Origin: Gaeumannomyces sp. JS-464
Lineage: Eukaryota > Ascomycota > Sordariomycetes > Magnaporthales > Magnaporthaceae
Assembly (NCBI GenBank): GCA_002197995.1
Contig: NGZR01000003.1
Span: 558,001 to 622,000 of the forward strand
DNA length: 64,000 nucleotides
Reading direction: 5' to 3'
A program made the position numbers and the translations under genes. Under the pieces are notes generated by a model. It worked only from the letters and a program-made list of their open reading frames with translations. It did not search any database and had not been told where the DNA came from. Shown here one piece after another: positions 13,289 through 26,129 of this stretch. Position 1 is the first letter of the stretch. Every line of letters starts with the position of its first letter.

Positions 13289-13359
13289 GGTCGTGCCGGG
13301 ATTCGAACCCGAAACTTCGGCAAAAAGATTAAAGCTACGCCTAATGCGCTACAAAACTT
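13289..13359 (-). pseudogene. tRNA-like relic in the Gypsy 3' region
   Basis: On the minus strand there is a B-box-like T arm (CGGGTTCGAATCCCGGCA) and an A-box-like TAGCGCATTAGGCG about 40 bases before it. The 3' end CACGACC can only partly pair with the 5' end. The anticodon arm is ambiguous. It looks like a former tRNA gene, antisense to the element, damaged by RIP. Confidence 0.45.
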
Positions 13360-13493
13360 AAAAAAGTTATTGGAAGGAGTTATAACTTACCCCGGTTAAA
13401 AAAAGCAAGCAGGTTTAAGTTAGGATTAACCCCGGGCACCTGCTAGTCGGAAAAAACGGAAGGAGTTATAAAAGGCTCGAAAAGCGAAGCAGC

Positions 13494-13745
13494 TTAACAA
13501 GCCGCCTGGTCGGCCTCCTCCCGCTTAACACGCTTTAATTCCTCCACCGAGTTAATACCGCGACGCACCGCGCGCATTATCTTTTCCAACCATATTCGTT
13601 TTTGCTTTCGAAAACGGAAAACTTTTTCCTCCGCCTTTTCCAGCTTAACTTTAAGTTTAAAATATTGGACGACGATATTCCGAAGTTCGGAAAAAAAAGG
13701 CTTAAAAACGTCACACCCCGAGCGATTAATCCGAAAACATTCCAC
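13494..13745 (-). CDS. Antisense coiled-coil reading frame in the Gypsy element
   Basis: A stop-free frame of 83 codons lies on the strand opposite to gag-pol, between pol and the 3' LTR. It has a heptad-like, charge-rich run (KLKVKLEKAEEKVFRFRKQK), then IMRAVRRGI and VEELKRVKREEAD. Damaged equivalents exist in the same relative place in two other copies (15730-16030 and 17440-17668). Its openness in a RIP-mutated element is notable. I do not know a function. It may be part of a longer antisense gene or an accessory protein; expression is unproven. Confidence 0.5.
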   Translation of the reverse strand: MECFRINRSGCDVFKPFFSELRNIVVQYFKLKVKLEKAEEKVFRFRKQKRIWLEKIMRAVRRGINSVEELKRVKREEADQAAC

Positions 13746-14027
13746 GCATTAAAACGAGTCCTAAAAAAAAGCTTTACACTTTTTACGCTTTAAAACCTTA
13801 TAACAGTACGAATAAAAAGGCATTTCGTAGCAATTAAGGAAAATAATCGCCAGGAGCTCCTTGCAATTAACGGTTTTTTTCGCGAAAAAGCGTTTTCGCA
13901 CCCGATTAAACATCCTGTTAAGATAAAAAAGGATAGGAAATGGTAAAGAAAAAAAGTACTTACTATTAATAAAAAGCGGGGCGATAAAACGTGGTTAAAA
14001 GGACTTAGCTTAAAAAGGGAAACCTAA

Positions 14028-14476
14028 TGTTACGACTAGTATGCAGGCCCTTAAAACAGCAAAGCAAAAGGGGGGCCCTAAAATGGTCCCTCCGCCCCGC
14101 CCCGGTTACGTGGAGTTACGTAAACCAAAAGGGATTGGTGGATTTGTAGCAAAGCAACAAATCCAAAAAGGGATTTGTGGATTTGTAATAAAGCAACAAA
14201 TTTAAAAGGGATTTGTGGATTTATGGCAAAGCCACAAATTTAACCCAATATAAAGCAAAAGGCAGCGTATATATAAAGGATGGATTTCCTACTGTTTTAG
14301 GTAGCTTTAACTAAAGCTTCGGCATTAGTTAACCTAAGTTAGCTCCTAAGCATCCTTTAAAGCAAGCAATTAAATTGTCCTTTTAAATTACGTGATTTTT
14401 TATTAACCAGATTAGCAGTACTGTCCTTTCCTCCCCTAAGGTGCCTTACTTTAAGAGCAAACCCCTAATTGTAACA
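14028..14476 (+). repeat. 3' LTR of the complete Gypsy element
   Basis: TGTTACGACTAG to AATTGTAACA, followed by the duplicated target CTTAG. It is nearly collinear with the 5' LTR, including the three GGATTTGTGG-type blocks. Confidence 0.9.
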
Positions 14477-14518
14477 CTTAGCGGCTTTTAAAAAACGCGT
14501 ATAGGCATTGTTACGACC

Positions 14519-15310
14519 AGCATGTAAGTTTTTAAAACACAAGGTGGGAAGGGCTTTAAGCGGTGCTTTTACCCCGCATTATTAAAACATACGAAAGCAC
14601 GTAACGGGCTTATTTAAAACTGGATTTTTAAATTTTTGGATTTTTAAACAAAGCTATAAATTTAAAAGGATTTTTAAATTTTTAGATTTTTAAATAAAGT
14701 TATAAATTTAAAAGTTAAAAAGGGCAAAAGGATCGTGTGTATAAAAAATGGGTTTCCTATTATTTTAAATAGCTTAAATTAAAACTTCGGCATTAGTTAA
14801 CCTAAGTTAGCTTTAAAGCATCCTTTTGGATAAGCAATTAAATTACTATTACCAAATTTACTAAACTTATTAATAAACGTACTGTTTTAAACACCTTTTT
14901 TAAGCGGACTTACTTTACAAGCAAAAGCCTATTTGTAACATTTTAACTAATTTTGTTTAGCACTTACCGGAAGTATAAACAGGACGATTATAGCGACTTT
15001 AAAAACTAGTAAACCGGCATTTGCCTTTACATTCGAATATAACGGCGTAACGTGCATTGCCGCTAACGCTTTCGACCTTTTTAAAGTTATAACAAAGGAG
15101 TTGCAAAAAAGCAAAGCTAAACTGGCCGCGGCAAAAGCTAAAATGGCGAAAGCTAAAAGCCATTTTAAACTTATAGTACTTACGTATAAATTCCCCACGT
15201 TTAACAAATATAATAGGAAGGAAAGCAAGCTTTAAACTTTTTTTATGTTACGGCCAGCATGCAAACCCTAAAACACAAAACGGGAAAGGCTTTAAATGGC
15301 GCTCCGTGTT
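14519..15310 (+). mobile_element. Truncated related Gypsy element: LTR, gag start, LTR fragment
   Basis: A full LTR at 14519-14940 (TGTTACGACCAG to TTTGTAACA) is followed by a gag start at 14941-15235 in plus sense (FTFEYNGVTCIAANAFDLFK, then LAAAKAKMAKAKSHFK). A second LTR start then begins at 15246 (TGTTACGGCCAGCATG) and breaks off near 15310. The sequence differs from the main family in gag, so it is a sister subfamily. The minus-strand frame at 14947-15228 is a shadow. Confidence 0.7.
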
Positions 15311-15479
15311 ATGGATTAAGCCTGGTAGCCCAATTTTAATGCCAAAGCTTTGCTTTATAGCTTGTATATAATCCCTTTCGTGGCTTCGGGCCTTTGGCAA
15401 GTAAATCTCTTCCTTTGTTAGCTTTATTTATCACCTTTTTTAGGCCCCTAAGCGACCTCCTTCGGGCCACCTTATAACA

Positions 15480-16640
15480 GTTACGAAAAAACACGTGGGA
15501 AAAAATAACAAACTTTAAATATTGCTAAGAACTTTTTACGGAGTATTAACAGCGGGTATTACGGGAAAATTTAGCGTAAATAACCCGAAAAAAAATGTTT
15601 AAAGTTAAATTTAAAATACTTATATTAAAGTAACTTATTAAAGTTAAACAAAGCCAAAAGGTTAAAGTCGGAAATAACTTTAAAACCGGCCTAATCCGAA
15701 AACAACGAAGGAAATTTAAAAACGAGCGAACCCGAAAACGTAGTAAAAGCCTGCTCGGCTTCCCTTTTAATTTCCTTTCGCTTTACCCGTTTTAGCTTTT
15801 TCATAGCGTTAATACCGCGCCGGATCGCGCGCATTTTCTTTTTCAACTACGTTTTTTTTACCTCCGCAAACGTTTAAGCTTGTTATTTAAAGTATAACGT
15901 TCTTTTTCCACCGTTTTAACCTTAGCTTTCATTTGCTAATATTAAAAACCGATAAAACGAAGCTATTTAAAAGAAAGGCTTAAAATGTCGCAATTTGAAC
16001 GATTTCGATCGAGGCATTCCACGCACTAAAACGAGTTTTAAAAAAAGGCTTTACACTTTTTACGCTTTAAAGCATTATAACAAAAAAAGCAAAAAGGCAT
16101 TTCGACGGTAAAAAAAAAACAACTTAAACAAGCAAATCCTTGCGCTAAAGGGTTTTTTTCGTAAAAGGACGTTTTCGTACCCGACTAAACATTTCGTTAG
16201 TTAAAAAAGAAAGGGAAATGGTAAAAAAGGGAAGTATTTACCAACTGTCGAAAAGCGGGGCGGTAAGATATGGCTAAAAAAATGTGGCTTAAAAAGGGAA
16301 ACCTAATATTACAATTAGCATGCAAACTTTAAAATACGGGACGAAAAGGGCACTAAGTGGTGCTTTTACCCCGCACTATTAAAATACACGGAAATACGTA
16401 ACAAGCTTATTTAAGCGGGATTTTTGGATTTTTAAATAAAGCTATAAATTTAAAAGGATTTTTGGGTTTTTAAAAAAGTTACAAATCCAAAGGTTAGCAA
16501 AAATAAAAAAAGCGTGTATATAAAAAATGTATTTCCTATTATCCTAAATAGCTTTAACTAAAGCTTCGGCATTAGTTAACCTAAGTTAGCTTTTAGGTAT
16601 TTCCTAAAGCAAGCAATTAAAATTTGCTTTTTAGCTGTAT
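15480..16640 (+). mobile_element. 3' end of a Gypsy element with truncated LTR
   Basis: It matches the complete element from just after the chromodomain to the 3' LTR. This includes a damaged copy of the antisense coiled-coil frame around 15730-16030 and the terminal GGAAACCTAA before the LTR. The LTR starts at 16307 (TATTACAATTAGCATG) and stops near 16640. The 170 bases before it (15310-15480) are less mutated and unassigned. Confidence 0.65.
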
Positions 16641-16689
16641 ACCCCGACTCCTGTGTTTTAGGAAGGCACGACTGTTTAATCCACCCTTA

Positions 16690-17132
16690 TATTACAATTA
16701 AAGGTTTGCTTTTAAAGTAAAGCACCTCGGGGGAGGAAAAGGACAGTATCGCTAATTTAGTTAACAAAGGATTACGTAATTTAAAAGGATAATTTGATTG
16801 CTTGCCCTAAGAAATGCTTAAAAGCTAATTTAAATTAACTAATGCCGAAACTTTAATTAAAACTACCTAAAATAGTAGGAAATCCATCTTATATATATAC
16901 ACTGCCTTTTTTAATAGGTTTTTGGATTTGTTATTTTATTACAAATACACAAATCCCTTTTGGATTTGTTATTTTATTATAAATCCACAAATCCTTTTTG
17001 GATTTATTGCTTTATTACAAATCCATAAATCCCTTTTAAACATATAATTTTACGTATTTTAATGCGGGGTAAAGCACTATTTAAAGCCTTTTCCCGACTT
17101 GTTATTTTAAGGCTTGCATACTAGTCGTAATA
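16690..17132 (-). repeat. 3' LTR of the split Gypsy element
   Basis: TATTACAATTAAAGG to GTCGTAATA. It carries three tandem blocks of the 38-bp repeat in degraded form. The element tail TTAGGTTTCC follows at 17133. Confidence 0.82.
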
Positions 17133-17439
17133 TTAGGTTTCCCCTTTTAAGCCAAATCTTTTTAGCCACATTTTATCGCCCCGCCTCCTATCGGTAATAA
17201 GTACTTTCTTTTTTTTACCATTTCCCTATCCCTTTTTGCTTTAACAAAATGTCCGGTCGAGTGCGGAAACGTCCTTTTGCGAAAAAACCGTTAATCGTAA
17301 AAAGCTTTTAACGATTATTCTTTTTCATTTTTTCGAAATGCTTTCCTGTTTTTATTATTACGAGGTTTTAAAACGTAAAAAGTATAAAGCTTTTTTTTAA
17401 AATTCATTTCGATATATAAAATACCTCCGAATTAACCGA

Positions 17440-17668
17440 TTAAAGTGCGACGTTTTAAAGCCCTCGCTTTTAAAGCTTCGAAATATCGTCGTGCAGCATT
17501 TTAAGCTTAAAGCCGAATTGGAAAAAGCGGAGGAAAAAGTTTTCCGTTTCCGGAAATAAAAACGAATATAGTTGGAAAAAATAATACGCGCGGTGCGCCG
17601 TGGTATTAATTTAATAGAAAGGTTAAAGCGTGTTAAACGGGAAAAAGCCGACCGGGAAGCTTATTAAA
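17440..17668 (+). pseudogene. Second copy of the antisense coiled-coil frame
   Basis: It is in the same position relative to the LTR as the frame at 13494-13745 and again opposite to gag-pol. The translation keeps LKAELEKAEEKVFRF and IIRAVRRGINLI, with stops where Q or W codons were expected. Two copies with the same frame on the antisense strand argue that it was once a real coding region. Confidence 0.5.
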
Positions 17669-17801
17669 CTGCCTCGCAATTTAAACCATTCGTAGCTCTT
17701 ACCGTTTCCCTCGATTAGCAAGCGTTTAAAGTTAATCTTAACTTAAATTTGCTTTCCTTTTTTAATTAAAATAAGCTATGGCTTTTTTAACAATTTTTTT
17801 A

Positions 17802-17873
17802 GGTCGTATAGCGCAATAGTAGCGCGTTTTACCCAGCTAGCCGAAGGTTTTAGGTTTAACTCCCAATGCGATT
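17802..17873 (+). pseudogene. tRNA-like relic
   Basis: GGTCGTATAGCGCAATAGTAG has an A-box-like D arm with GCGC on both sides. A T arm TTAGGTTTAACTCCCAA follows, and a 3' end that pairs with the first seven bases if G-T pairs from RIP are allowed. The anticodon arm does not fold clearly. It lies antisense to the Gypsy element in about the same place as the tRNA-like relic at 13289-13359 but is a different sequence. Confidence 0.4.
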
Positions 17874-18681
17874 ATCGTTAGGAATCCGATTATTAACGCG
17901 TTAGCGATCGGGTTTTTAGCCACTTTTGCTATTGCTAACCCTTTTATAAGTATTCCTACCGGTATTCCGTTAAAGCTTTTTAGCAATTCATAAGGTTAGT
18001 TCTTTTTTCCCACGTGTTTTTTTCGTAGCCGTACCTTTTCCACTTAATTAAGTACTTTTTAAACCTATTTTTTAGCTTATAATCCAAAAAAATTCGATTT
18101 CGTACTTTTATTTTAGGTCGATTTCTATTAACTCGTCGCTTTTAAAACCTGGCGGCGCTGGTTTAAATAGGGAGATATAAAAAACCGGGTAGGATTTTAT
18201 AATTAGTGGTAATTGAAATTTAAAGCCCACGTTCGAAACCTTTTTTAATATTTTAAACGGGTTTAGTTTTTTATAGTTTAACTTATCGTTTGGTCGTTTT
18301 GTTTTAATATTACGTCGAAAAAAATAAACGCTGTTTTTTTTTTAAAAAGTCGGTTTTTCGATTTTTTTTTATTTGTTTAAGTAATTATACGGTGCCGTAA
18401 CTTTTTTAGCTTTATTTAAAAATGTTTATGCAATTTAATAAGCTTTGTTATTTGTATTTCCGCTATTAAAGCATGTTTTTTTGCTTTAGGTTTTTATACG
18501 TTGTAAACGTAAACCCGTAATTCGCATAAAACGGTGTAATTCTTATGCTTTCGTAAATTAAGCTATTATAAGCGAATTGGGCTATTGGAAGCAATTATAT
18601 CTAATCGTTTTATTTATAATTAACGTAATAACGTAAATATTATTTTATAGTTTAATTTATCCGCTTTATTTATCCATTTGT

Positions 18682-18900
18682 TTAAAAGTGGTAAGCCGTA
18701 AATAAAAAGTGCTCGGCTTTTAATAAAGCCGTAAGCCTTTTCCAAAACTTGCTTATAAATAGTTTATTTTTATCCGTAATTAAACGGTTTGGCGTGCCGT
18801 ATTCCGCTATTACATGCTTAATAAAAACGTACGTTAACTCGGTAGCGCTGCCGCTTTTTTTGTACGGTAAAAATAAAGCATATTTGGTAAACTTATCCAC
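18682..18900 (-). pseudogene. Integrase core relic of the split Gypsy element
   Basis: A stop-free stretch of 72 codons is nearly identical to that at 12002-12247. It reads MDKFTKYALFLPYKKSG, then AEYGTPNRLITDKNKLF and KFWKRL. Here the first catalytic aspartate is preserved (MDKF), whereas the other copy has N, so the two were mutated independently. The plus-strand frame at 18749-18952 is its shadow. Confidence 0.85.
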
Positions 18901-21900
18901 TACTACCAGTACGTTATCGTACTTCGTTTTAATTATCGGTTTTTTAAATTAAAAAAGTTTAATAACGAAATTTATAATAATTTCCTACTATATTTCGTTC
19001 GGTGCTAGCAAAAATTGCAAAAGCCTATAAGGCTTATATTTGCTAGCTTTATTTTTAGCATAGCTTTCGCAATTTCCTATTGCGTTTTATATTTCGGCTC
19101 GGGTTTTTACGAACCCGTGGTGTTATTATAGCCGTTTCCACGTTTTTTTTACGTTTTGCTAGCCGTGTGCCCGCTGGCTATAAATTTGTTAAATTCGTTT
19201 TAAGGTTTAAACTTTTCCCTATTAAACCGTTTTAACGAGTATCTTTTATACCGGGATTAAAAATCCGTTTAATCTTTCCGTTAAAATTACTCGTATTTTT
19301 TTAAGTATTACGATTTAATAGTCCGGTCGTCGGTTTAAAGCGTCCGCCCGGCCGTTTTCCAACCTTTTCCGGTATTTTATCCGAATATCGTAATTTTGCA
19401 AAAATTCGTTTTAACGAACCTATCGTTTATTTAGGTTTTTGCTTATAGTAAAGTGTGTTAAATTTTTATAATTTATATATATTATAACCTAATGCTTTGC
19501 TTTATAAAAGTATGGCCGCCACTTTTTAAATATTTGGATTATCGTTAAAAGTTTTTTATTATAAATTTGGTAATTTAATTTAAATCCATTTAACTTTTGC
19601 GAAAAAAACGCGCAAAAATACAACCGTTTTTAATCGTTTCGCTGGTCGAGTTGGCCGTTAATCGCGTAATTTAACGCGTCGATTTTAATTTTAAAAGGTT
19701 TTTTTAGGTTTGGGAATATTAATATTAGTTTTTTTAATACGGCGTTTCGTAATTGCTTAAAAGCTTTTTTTTTTTGCTTTCCCTAATAGAATTAATGGTT
19801 ACTTTTGGTAAAATTCGTAAATAATATGGCGATTTTATTATAATTACGAATAAACCGTTTATAAAAGTTTAAAAACTTTAAAAACTTTCGTATTTCCGTA
19901 ACATTTTTAAATATAAACCATTTTTTAACTTTTTCGACTTTTTTAAGGTTTATACAAACCTATCCAAATATAACCATAAATTTTAAAAAATGGACTTTTT
20001 GCAAATGCCTTTCGCACTTTTTTGGTTTAATAAAAAGCTTTGCGTTAAACAGCTTTTAAAACATTTTATATACGTATTATTTATGTTTTTCCATCGTTTC
20101 GAAAAAATTAAAATATCGTTTAAATACGCAAAAATAAAAACGTTAAAATATTCGCGTAATATATGGTTAATTATCTTTTGGAACGTAACTAGTGCGTTAA
20201 TAAACCCGAAGGTTATTACTTAAAATTCGTAGCATTTAAACCTTATTTTTAAAGCCGTAAACCACTTTTAGCTTTTTTTAATCCGTATTAAGTTATAAGC
20301 TTTCCGTAAGTTTAAAACCGTAAAATACTAAACTTTGCCGAACTTGTTTCGTAATTTATTAATAAAAGGTAAAAAATACCGATTTTTAATCGTAGCTTTG
20401 TTTAATAGTCGGTAATTAATGCATATTTGTTTTATTTTTTTTTTTTCTTTATAGGATTTCGTATCCTATTAAAAAATCGAAAGGTTTAACGTGCCCTTTT
20501 CGTAGGTTTTTTTCCAATTGTTTTTTTAGCACCTCCTATTACCGAAAGTTAAGCTAGTATAGCTTTTAATATTTAAATTGCGTTTTTAATTTAATTTTAA
20601 TTTTAAAATCGAACGGTTTATATTCGGAAAGCACCGTTTTTAGGTTTTTTTTAAACAACTTTTCGTATTTATAATATTTTTCCGAAATATTCGCGAGCCG
20701 TTTTTTAATATTAGTTTGGTCGTTTTAATCGCTTTCCATTTTAAATAATCGTATATTCGTTAATATTAAATACGAAAATGGATTACCAAATTTTATTACC
20801 GTTATAACCTCCTTTTATTACTTTTTATGCTTACGGTTTAATATTTGTAATTGTTAACCCGTTTTAATTATTTATAGCTTTTTTTATTGGATTTAACCGG
20901 TGGTTTAATTTATTTTTAAATTATTTTTCCTAAGCTAAAAAATTCCGAAAATTACGTTTTTTTCCTTTATATTTAGCTTATTTAATATAATAATAACGTT
21001 TTCCCCATTTTAAATACGTAATATTACTGGTCGTGTTTTTTAATCGATTTATTTTTTATTATAAACGACGAGTATTTTTTCGACCGTTTTTAATTAATAC
21101 GGTTAATATTTCCGTTTCGTAGGAATTTTATACCGTTTAACCGCTTATAACGATATATAATCGCTTTATGCTTCGCAATCGATTATCACTTTAACCTTTT
21201 CCCCGTTCGCACGATTTTTTAATACTAAGCTTCCGCTTTTTATGCTATTTGCTTTTTGCATTTCGCAATTTCGCACTTTCCTTAATTAAATGTCCTGGTA
21301 ATATATAATATCGGGTACCGCTTATTAGGTTTAAAAACTGCGGTAAACTTGCCGATCCGGGCTGGTTTTTATTGTAGCAATTAAAATGCTAAACGGGGCT
21401 TAATTTTAAACTCGCTTTTTAATTTCCGTAAAAAGAAATCGTATTTAAACTTAAGTTATAAATGAAATTTGCACTTTTTATAAATGCATTTTGCTTAAAA
21501 AATGTGCAAATGTTTAAAGTATTTCAAATTAACGCTAAAGTGGTTTTTAAAAATTAGCGCGGCTTTTTTTAGCTCGCTTATATCGTTAAACTTGTAATTA
21601 ACGTATTTAATTTCCTGCTAGTTATTAAACCACGATGAAAATTAGCCGTTATTTCCGTCCGTTAAAATGGCGTGGTATAACGGGCTATTTGGGTATTTTG
21701 GAATTTTAACGTTTTAAAAACACTTCGAAACGTCGAAAAGCGTAAAAACGCGTTGGTTTTTCCAGCTTATTTGGTTTTCCCGGATTATAAGTACAAAGGT
21801 TTCGCCGTTTAAACCTTTTGCTCGTTTTTAAAACCCGGCTATTTTAAAAGTTTAACCGTTTTAATCCATTTTAACGTCGGTGTCGGAATTTTCCGACTTT

Positions 21901-22961
21901 CGAAAAAGGTATGTTTAGCTTAAAAGCTCTTTTTAAGCTTTTCCTTTTTCCGAACCACTTGTTAAAACTGCCCCTTTTTAAATCTTACGAAAAACGGTGT
22001 CGTTTTTCCTTTTTAAATTCGTAAACCCGAAAGCGACGCGCTGCTTTCCTTCGTTATCGTACTTAAGCTTTGTGGTTTTAAATATACAAATGTTTTAAAA
22101 TTTTCGAAAGTATTATCCGGTAACCTTTTTATCGAACTGGTATATAGCATATAACTCGTCGTAATAGCACGTTTAGCTAAACGCCGGCCCGAAGCATAGT
22201 TTTTTTTTTATTTATTAGTTATACTGCCGTTATGTTTGTAAAAACCTCGGTGCTTTTGCTGTTTTATATATATGTAAAAACCTTTAAACTCGTTTCCGGG
22301 TGCGGACCGCATCCGGCTCGGTAGCCTAGGAATAAAAACCATATCTGCTCTTCGTATACGGTTTTTGCTATATTAAACAGTGGTGCCATTTGCTTAATTC
22401 CTGCGACTGCTTTTAAAAGTTCCATCGCGAAAGCGTTTTTGTAATTAATAATAACAATAGGAAAGTACGCAAAGGAAAAACTGTAAGGAATGCATGTTAC
22501 GCTTAGGTAGCGCCCTAATGTCGGGTTTTCTTTTTTATAGTAATTTTGGTAATAATGGTGTTAGTTCGGTTGGTTGCGGCGGCCTGGTTGTCCGCGTCCG
22601 AGGTTTTTCGGTCCCGCCTCGGTGCCTGGTCGCGTGGCTACTCCGTAAGGTTCGGGGGTCGTGGTTAACATCGGGTAACTCGACGTAATTGTGTTGTTCG
22701 CTTTCGGAAATAACGCTGTTTGTGTTATACCTTCCGGTTGTGCCTTTATTTCCTTCCGGGTGCGGGTTTCCACCGTTCCTTCCTTTTTTGCCTTTAAAGG
22801 TTTTTGCCTTTTTTTCTCGCCCTTTTTTAATTTTTTTTTTATTATAACCTTTAATTCTTTTTTCCCACCTTTGCTTTCAATTTTCGCGCATTCTCCCGCC
22901 CGCGCCTTTACACCTGCCTTCCCGCGCTTCGTTCCCTTTCCGGCTCCTATCTTCCTGCATT

Positions 22962-23165
22962 ATGGCTCCCAAAGACAAAACTCCCCGTTCTCCTCGCGGC
23001 GGCGCGCGCGGTAATACGCGCGGCGGCTACAGCGGCAGCGGTAGTGGTAGCGGCTTTGCGTTTGCTCCTCCTCGTAGCGATCGCGACGAGCACCCATTTT
23101 CCAGCTCTAACGATAACGACGATTCCGAGGCCGGCGTTGTTCCGAACCCCGCGTTAAAGCTGTAA
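22962..23165 (+). CDS. Short GC-rich reading frame of unknown origin inside the LINE interval
   Basis: An ATG after a pyrimidine-rich stretch opens a 67-codon frame, MAPKDKTPRSPRGGARGNTR, then glycine/serine repeats and an acidic serine segment (SSSNDNDDSEAG). It stops right after a perfect donor, GTAAGT at 23162. An acceptor CTTTAG ends at 23227, after GCTAAT. The frame beyond the acceptor contains EYKAAIAIFPGY but is broken by stops. This looks like the first exon of a gene or element ORF running opposite to the LINE. I do not recognise the family. It could instead be a chance frame in the LINE 3' region. Confidence 0.35.
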   Translation: MAPKDKTPRSPRGGARGNTRGGYSGSGSGSGFAFAPPRSDRDEHPFSSSNDNDDSEAGVVPNPALKL

Positions 23166-25661
23166 GTGCGGTTTTGCACCGCTTTGTTTCCTGTTTTTTT
23201 GCTAATTTTTTTTTTCTTTTCCTTTAGCTTTACCGTTTATACTATTAAAAGGAGTATAAAGCGGCGATCGCTATTTTTCCGGGTTACATTTTTTACGATT
23301 CGATAATGTATATTTCCCGTATCGTTCTTTTTTTTCCCGCCTCGCTAACTTTTTAAGCCTGTTTGCAAAATTTGTATTGGCTGCATTTAACGTTTCGCTA
23401 ACGGTATTAATAATGCCGGCGCCGTTCGGGATGCTATTATAAAGCTTATATATTTTTTATTTGCTTCGCCTTTTTTTTTACTCGATTTCGGTCGTGCTAA
23501 CTTATGTTTTTAGCTTTTCGCGCTTTAATTTGTGTAAAGTGCGCCTTTTTACGCGGTGTTTGCGTTTAGGTTTGTTATTTTTTTTTATTGCTTTTTTTTA
23601 TTATTAACTTATCGGTTTCGCTTTGGTAACCTCCCGTTAGTATTAAAGATTAAGTTTATAGCGTTTTCCGTGCCTATTAGCGTTATATCCAATCCTTTTT
23701 TAAAACTGCTGCCGATTTGGAGGATATTTTAGCGGAAATCGCTTATGCCGCTAAGGTTTATAGCGGTTTTATTCCAGTATTATATGCTTTATTACTAATG
23801 CTTTTTTTAGTTTCGTTATACCATTTTAAAATACGTTATCGCCGGTTACGTTCGATTTGCGAAAAATCGGAAAGCGGTTCGACGTCCTTTTTAATGCTAG
23901 GTTTTCGCGTTCGTTTTTTTTTAGCTTGGAAAGCGCTTTTATTGTTATAACTGCATTTGGTAGCTCGGGTTTCGTTCGCTCCTTTTTCGGCAATATAATA
24001 CCCCCGGCGCAAGCTATATCGAATTAGGCTTTTAAAATTATCGATACGTGGAACTCGTTTAACCGTATTCGAATAAAAGCGTTGGTTTTAAAGCGGGCCA
24101 AAATACGGGTTTATCGATGTTTTTTTTTATATCGCTATTTTTTTCCGGTCCGCTAACCTTTTATATTTACTAAATGTTTTTCGTATAAAATCTTTTTAAT
24201 TTTACTTTCGGTCGGATTTTAACTAAGTATCGGAAAGATATTATTAACGAAATGTCGAAAAAAATGGGTAAAAATAAAAATAATTAGTTTGGTCGGTTTT
24301 TTTCCGGTTGCGGCTCGCATATAAGGTATTAACGTCGGTTTATTTTTCCTTTCCCTCGTTTTTTGGTAAAGTATTTTCGTTTAGCGTTTTATAGTTATTT
24401 GTAGTTCGGTTTTTTTCCAATTTGGTAGCGTTTTTTTTTTTCCTTTTTTTTTGCGCGTTTTCCTTCCACCTTTTTCGCTATTTTAAAATTTATTAATTTT
24501 CCAGTTTTAAACATTATGCGTGCTGCTTTTTTAAATAATGTGTTTTTTATTTCCTACAGCTCGAAATATGCCTTTCGGCTATCCGCTTATGCTATCCCGG
24601 TATTATCCCGCTGTTTATCTTAACGGGTGCATTAGGTTAGCACGTGCTATGCTATTTCCTTTTATCCGTTACCGTACTCGTATAGCGGCGTTACCGCGTT
24701 AAATACGTTTTTATTAAATAGGAAAGCATTTAAACCAAGCTTTTCCGTTTTAATTTGGATTGCTATTAAGCTATATGCTTTTGGCATTTTTTCGTAATAT
24801 TTAACCATTTTTTCCATAAATAGGGGGTTATTTGTTAAGCACGCGGTTTTATGCCGGTTCGTTTTTTTTACCGCTTTCGTTAAACTGGTAACTTTTAACT
24901 TCCATTTTATTATTACGTTAAAATTCCAGCGTTTCGCGTGTTTGTATTTGGATTTTTTTTCGTTTCCGGCGGGGATTGGTTTGCGTTTCGGTTTCGGGAT
25001 GTTTTAAATCGGTTTTAACGTTCCGCTTATCCCTTTTTTATTTAGCCGTTTTAAAAGTGTGGTTTCCTACTCCGTTCCTAATATTTTAACCTTTTAAATC
25101 GGCCCGTTATTTTTACTATCGTTTTGTTAATCCGCTGTATTATTCCAATTTCCAGCTATTTATTTTTATATTAATTACCTTTTCGTTTAAATATAAATTT
25201 AAAAGTAGCACGTAGGTTTTTATTTCCAAATAGGCTAATAATGTCGCTTTATATGCTTCGGTTACCATTTTAAAATATGCTCGCTATTTTTTCGCTAATT
25301 TTTTAGCCGCGTTTCGGGGCCGGCTTTATGGTTCGGTTAAAAAGTGGTATATTACGGCTTTATATATTATCGCGCTTTTATATATTATTACGTATAATTA
25401 TTTCGCTTTAGCGAAGCTGCTTTTTTATATTGCCGTTGCGAGTTTTGTTATCGCCAATTATTATTTTTTTTATTTGCTTTTCGCTTATTTAATGTAAGCT
25501 TTAAAGTTTAATTTATAATCCAGCTAAATTCCGAGGAATTTCGCCGCTAGCGATGGTTATACGTAAATAGCTCCGATGCGGACCCGGGTTTGGTTTAAAG
25601 CTTTAGTAAAATGCAGCAGTTTGGTTTTTAATGCGTTAAATATTATTTTTGTTATTTTTAC

Positions 25662-26129
25662 TTACGTTTGGCATACATCCCAAGCTTTTTCCAATAGTCG
25701 TGCCGTTTTCGCTATGGTGCCCCCTATTGCTAAAAGGTTAATATCGTCGGCGAAACCAACTACCGTTATTTTTGGGATTTTTTCTAGCTTATCGTATAAT
25801 AACGCGATATAAAGGATAAATAATATAAATAATAATGGTAATTTTTCCGGGACTTTTGCAATTACTAGTATTAGCGTTAATATATTTCCGTTAAACCGAA
25901 ACCGGGCCGTTTTATTTATAAGCCAGCTTTTAATCCATTTAACTATTTTTGGTAAAAATTTTTGCTTTCGCATTATATTAAGCAATTTGGTATGGTTAAT
26001 ATTATCGAATGCTTTTAATAGGTCGAATTGCAATAGCGAAATTATAACGCCGTAATTCCACGCCGTTATTACTATATTTATTATTTGTTTAATAGCGAAT
26101 TCGGTATTGCGTTTTTTTTTATTACCCAT
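25662..26129 (-). pseudogene. LINE reverse transcriptase core (Tad-like)
   Basis: 155 codons remain open. They begin MGNKKKRNTEFAIKQI, matching the Q-x-G-x-R-x-x-R-S-T-x-A motif region, followed by LLQFDLLKAFDNINHTKLL (motif A with the catalytic D) and IVKWIKSWLINKTARFRFNG. Then comes LFILFILYIALLYDKLEKI, and VVGFADDINLL (motif C, the F/YADD box with both aspartates). Such proteins copy LINE RNA at a nicked chromosome site. Flanking frames contain many stops, so the whole ORF2 is not functional. The plus-strand frame at 25576-25812 is antisense. Confidence 0.88.

Larger units (their letters stand above)
7019..14476 (+). mobile_element. Complete but RIP-inactivated Ty3/Gypsy chromovirus-like retrotransposon
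   Basis: Two LTRs of 449-450 bases (7019-7468 and 14028-14476) flank a body of about 6.6 kb. The element is bordered by the identical 5-base target duplication CTTAG at 7014-7018 and 14477-14481, so it is one intact insertion. The order inside is gag (about 7490-8560), a protease region, reverse transcriptase (about 10510-10860), RNase H (about 11190-11640), integrase (about 11700-12400) and a chromodomain-like end (about 12815-12960). A long 3' noncoding part follows, with a coiled-coil reading frame on the opposite strand. Every coding part is riddled with stops, so it cannot move by itself. Confidence 0.92.
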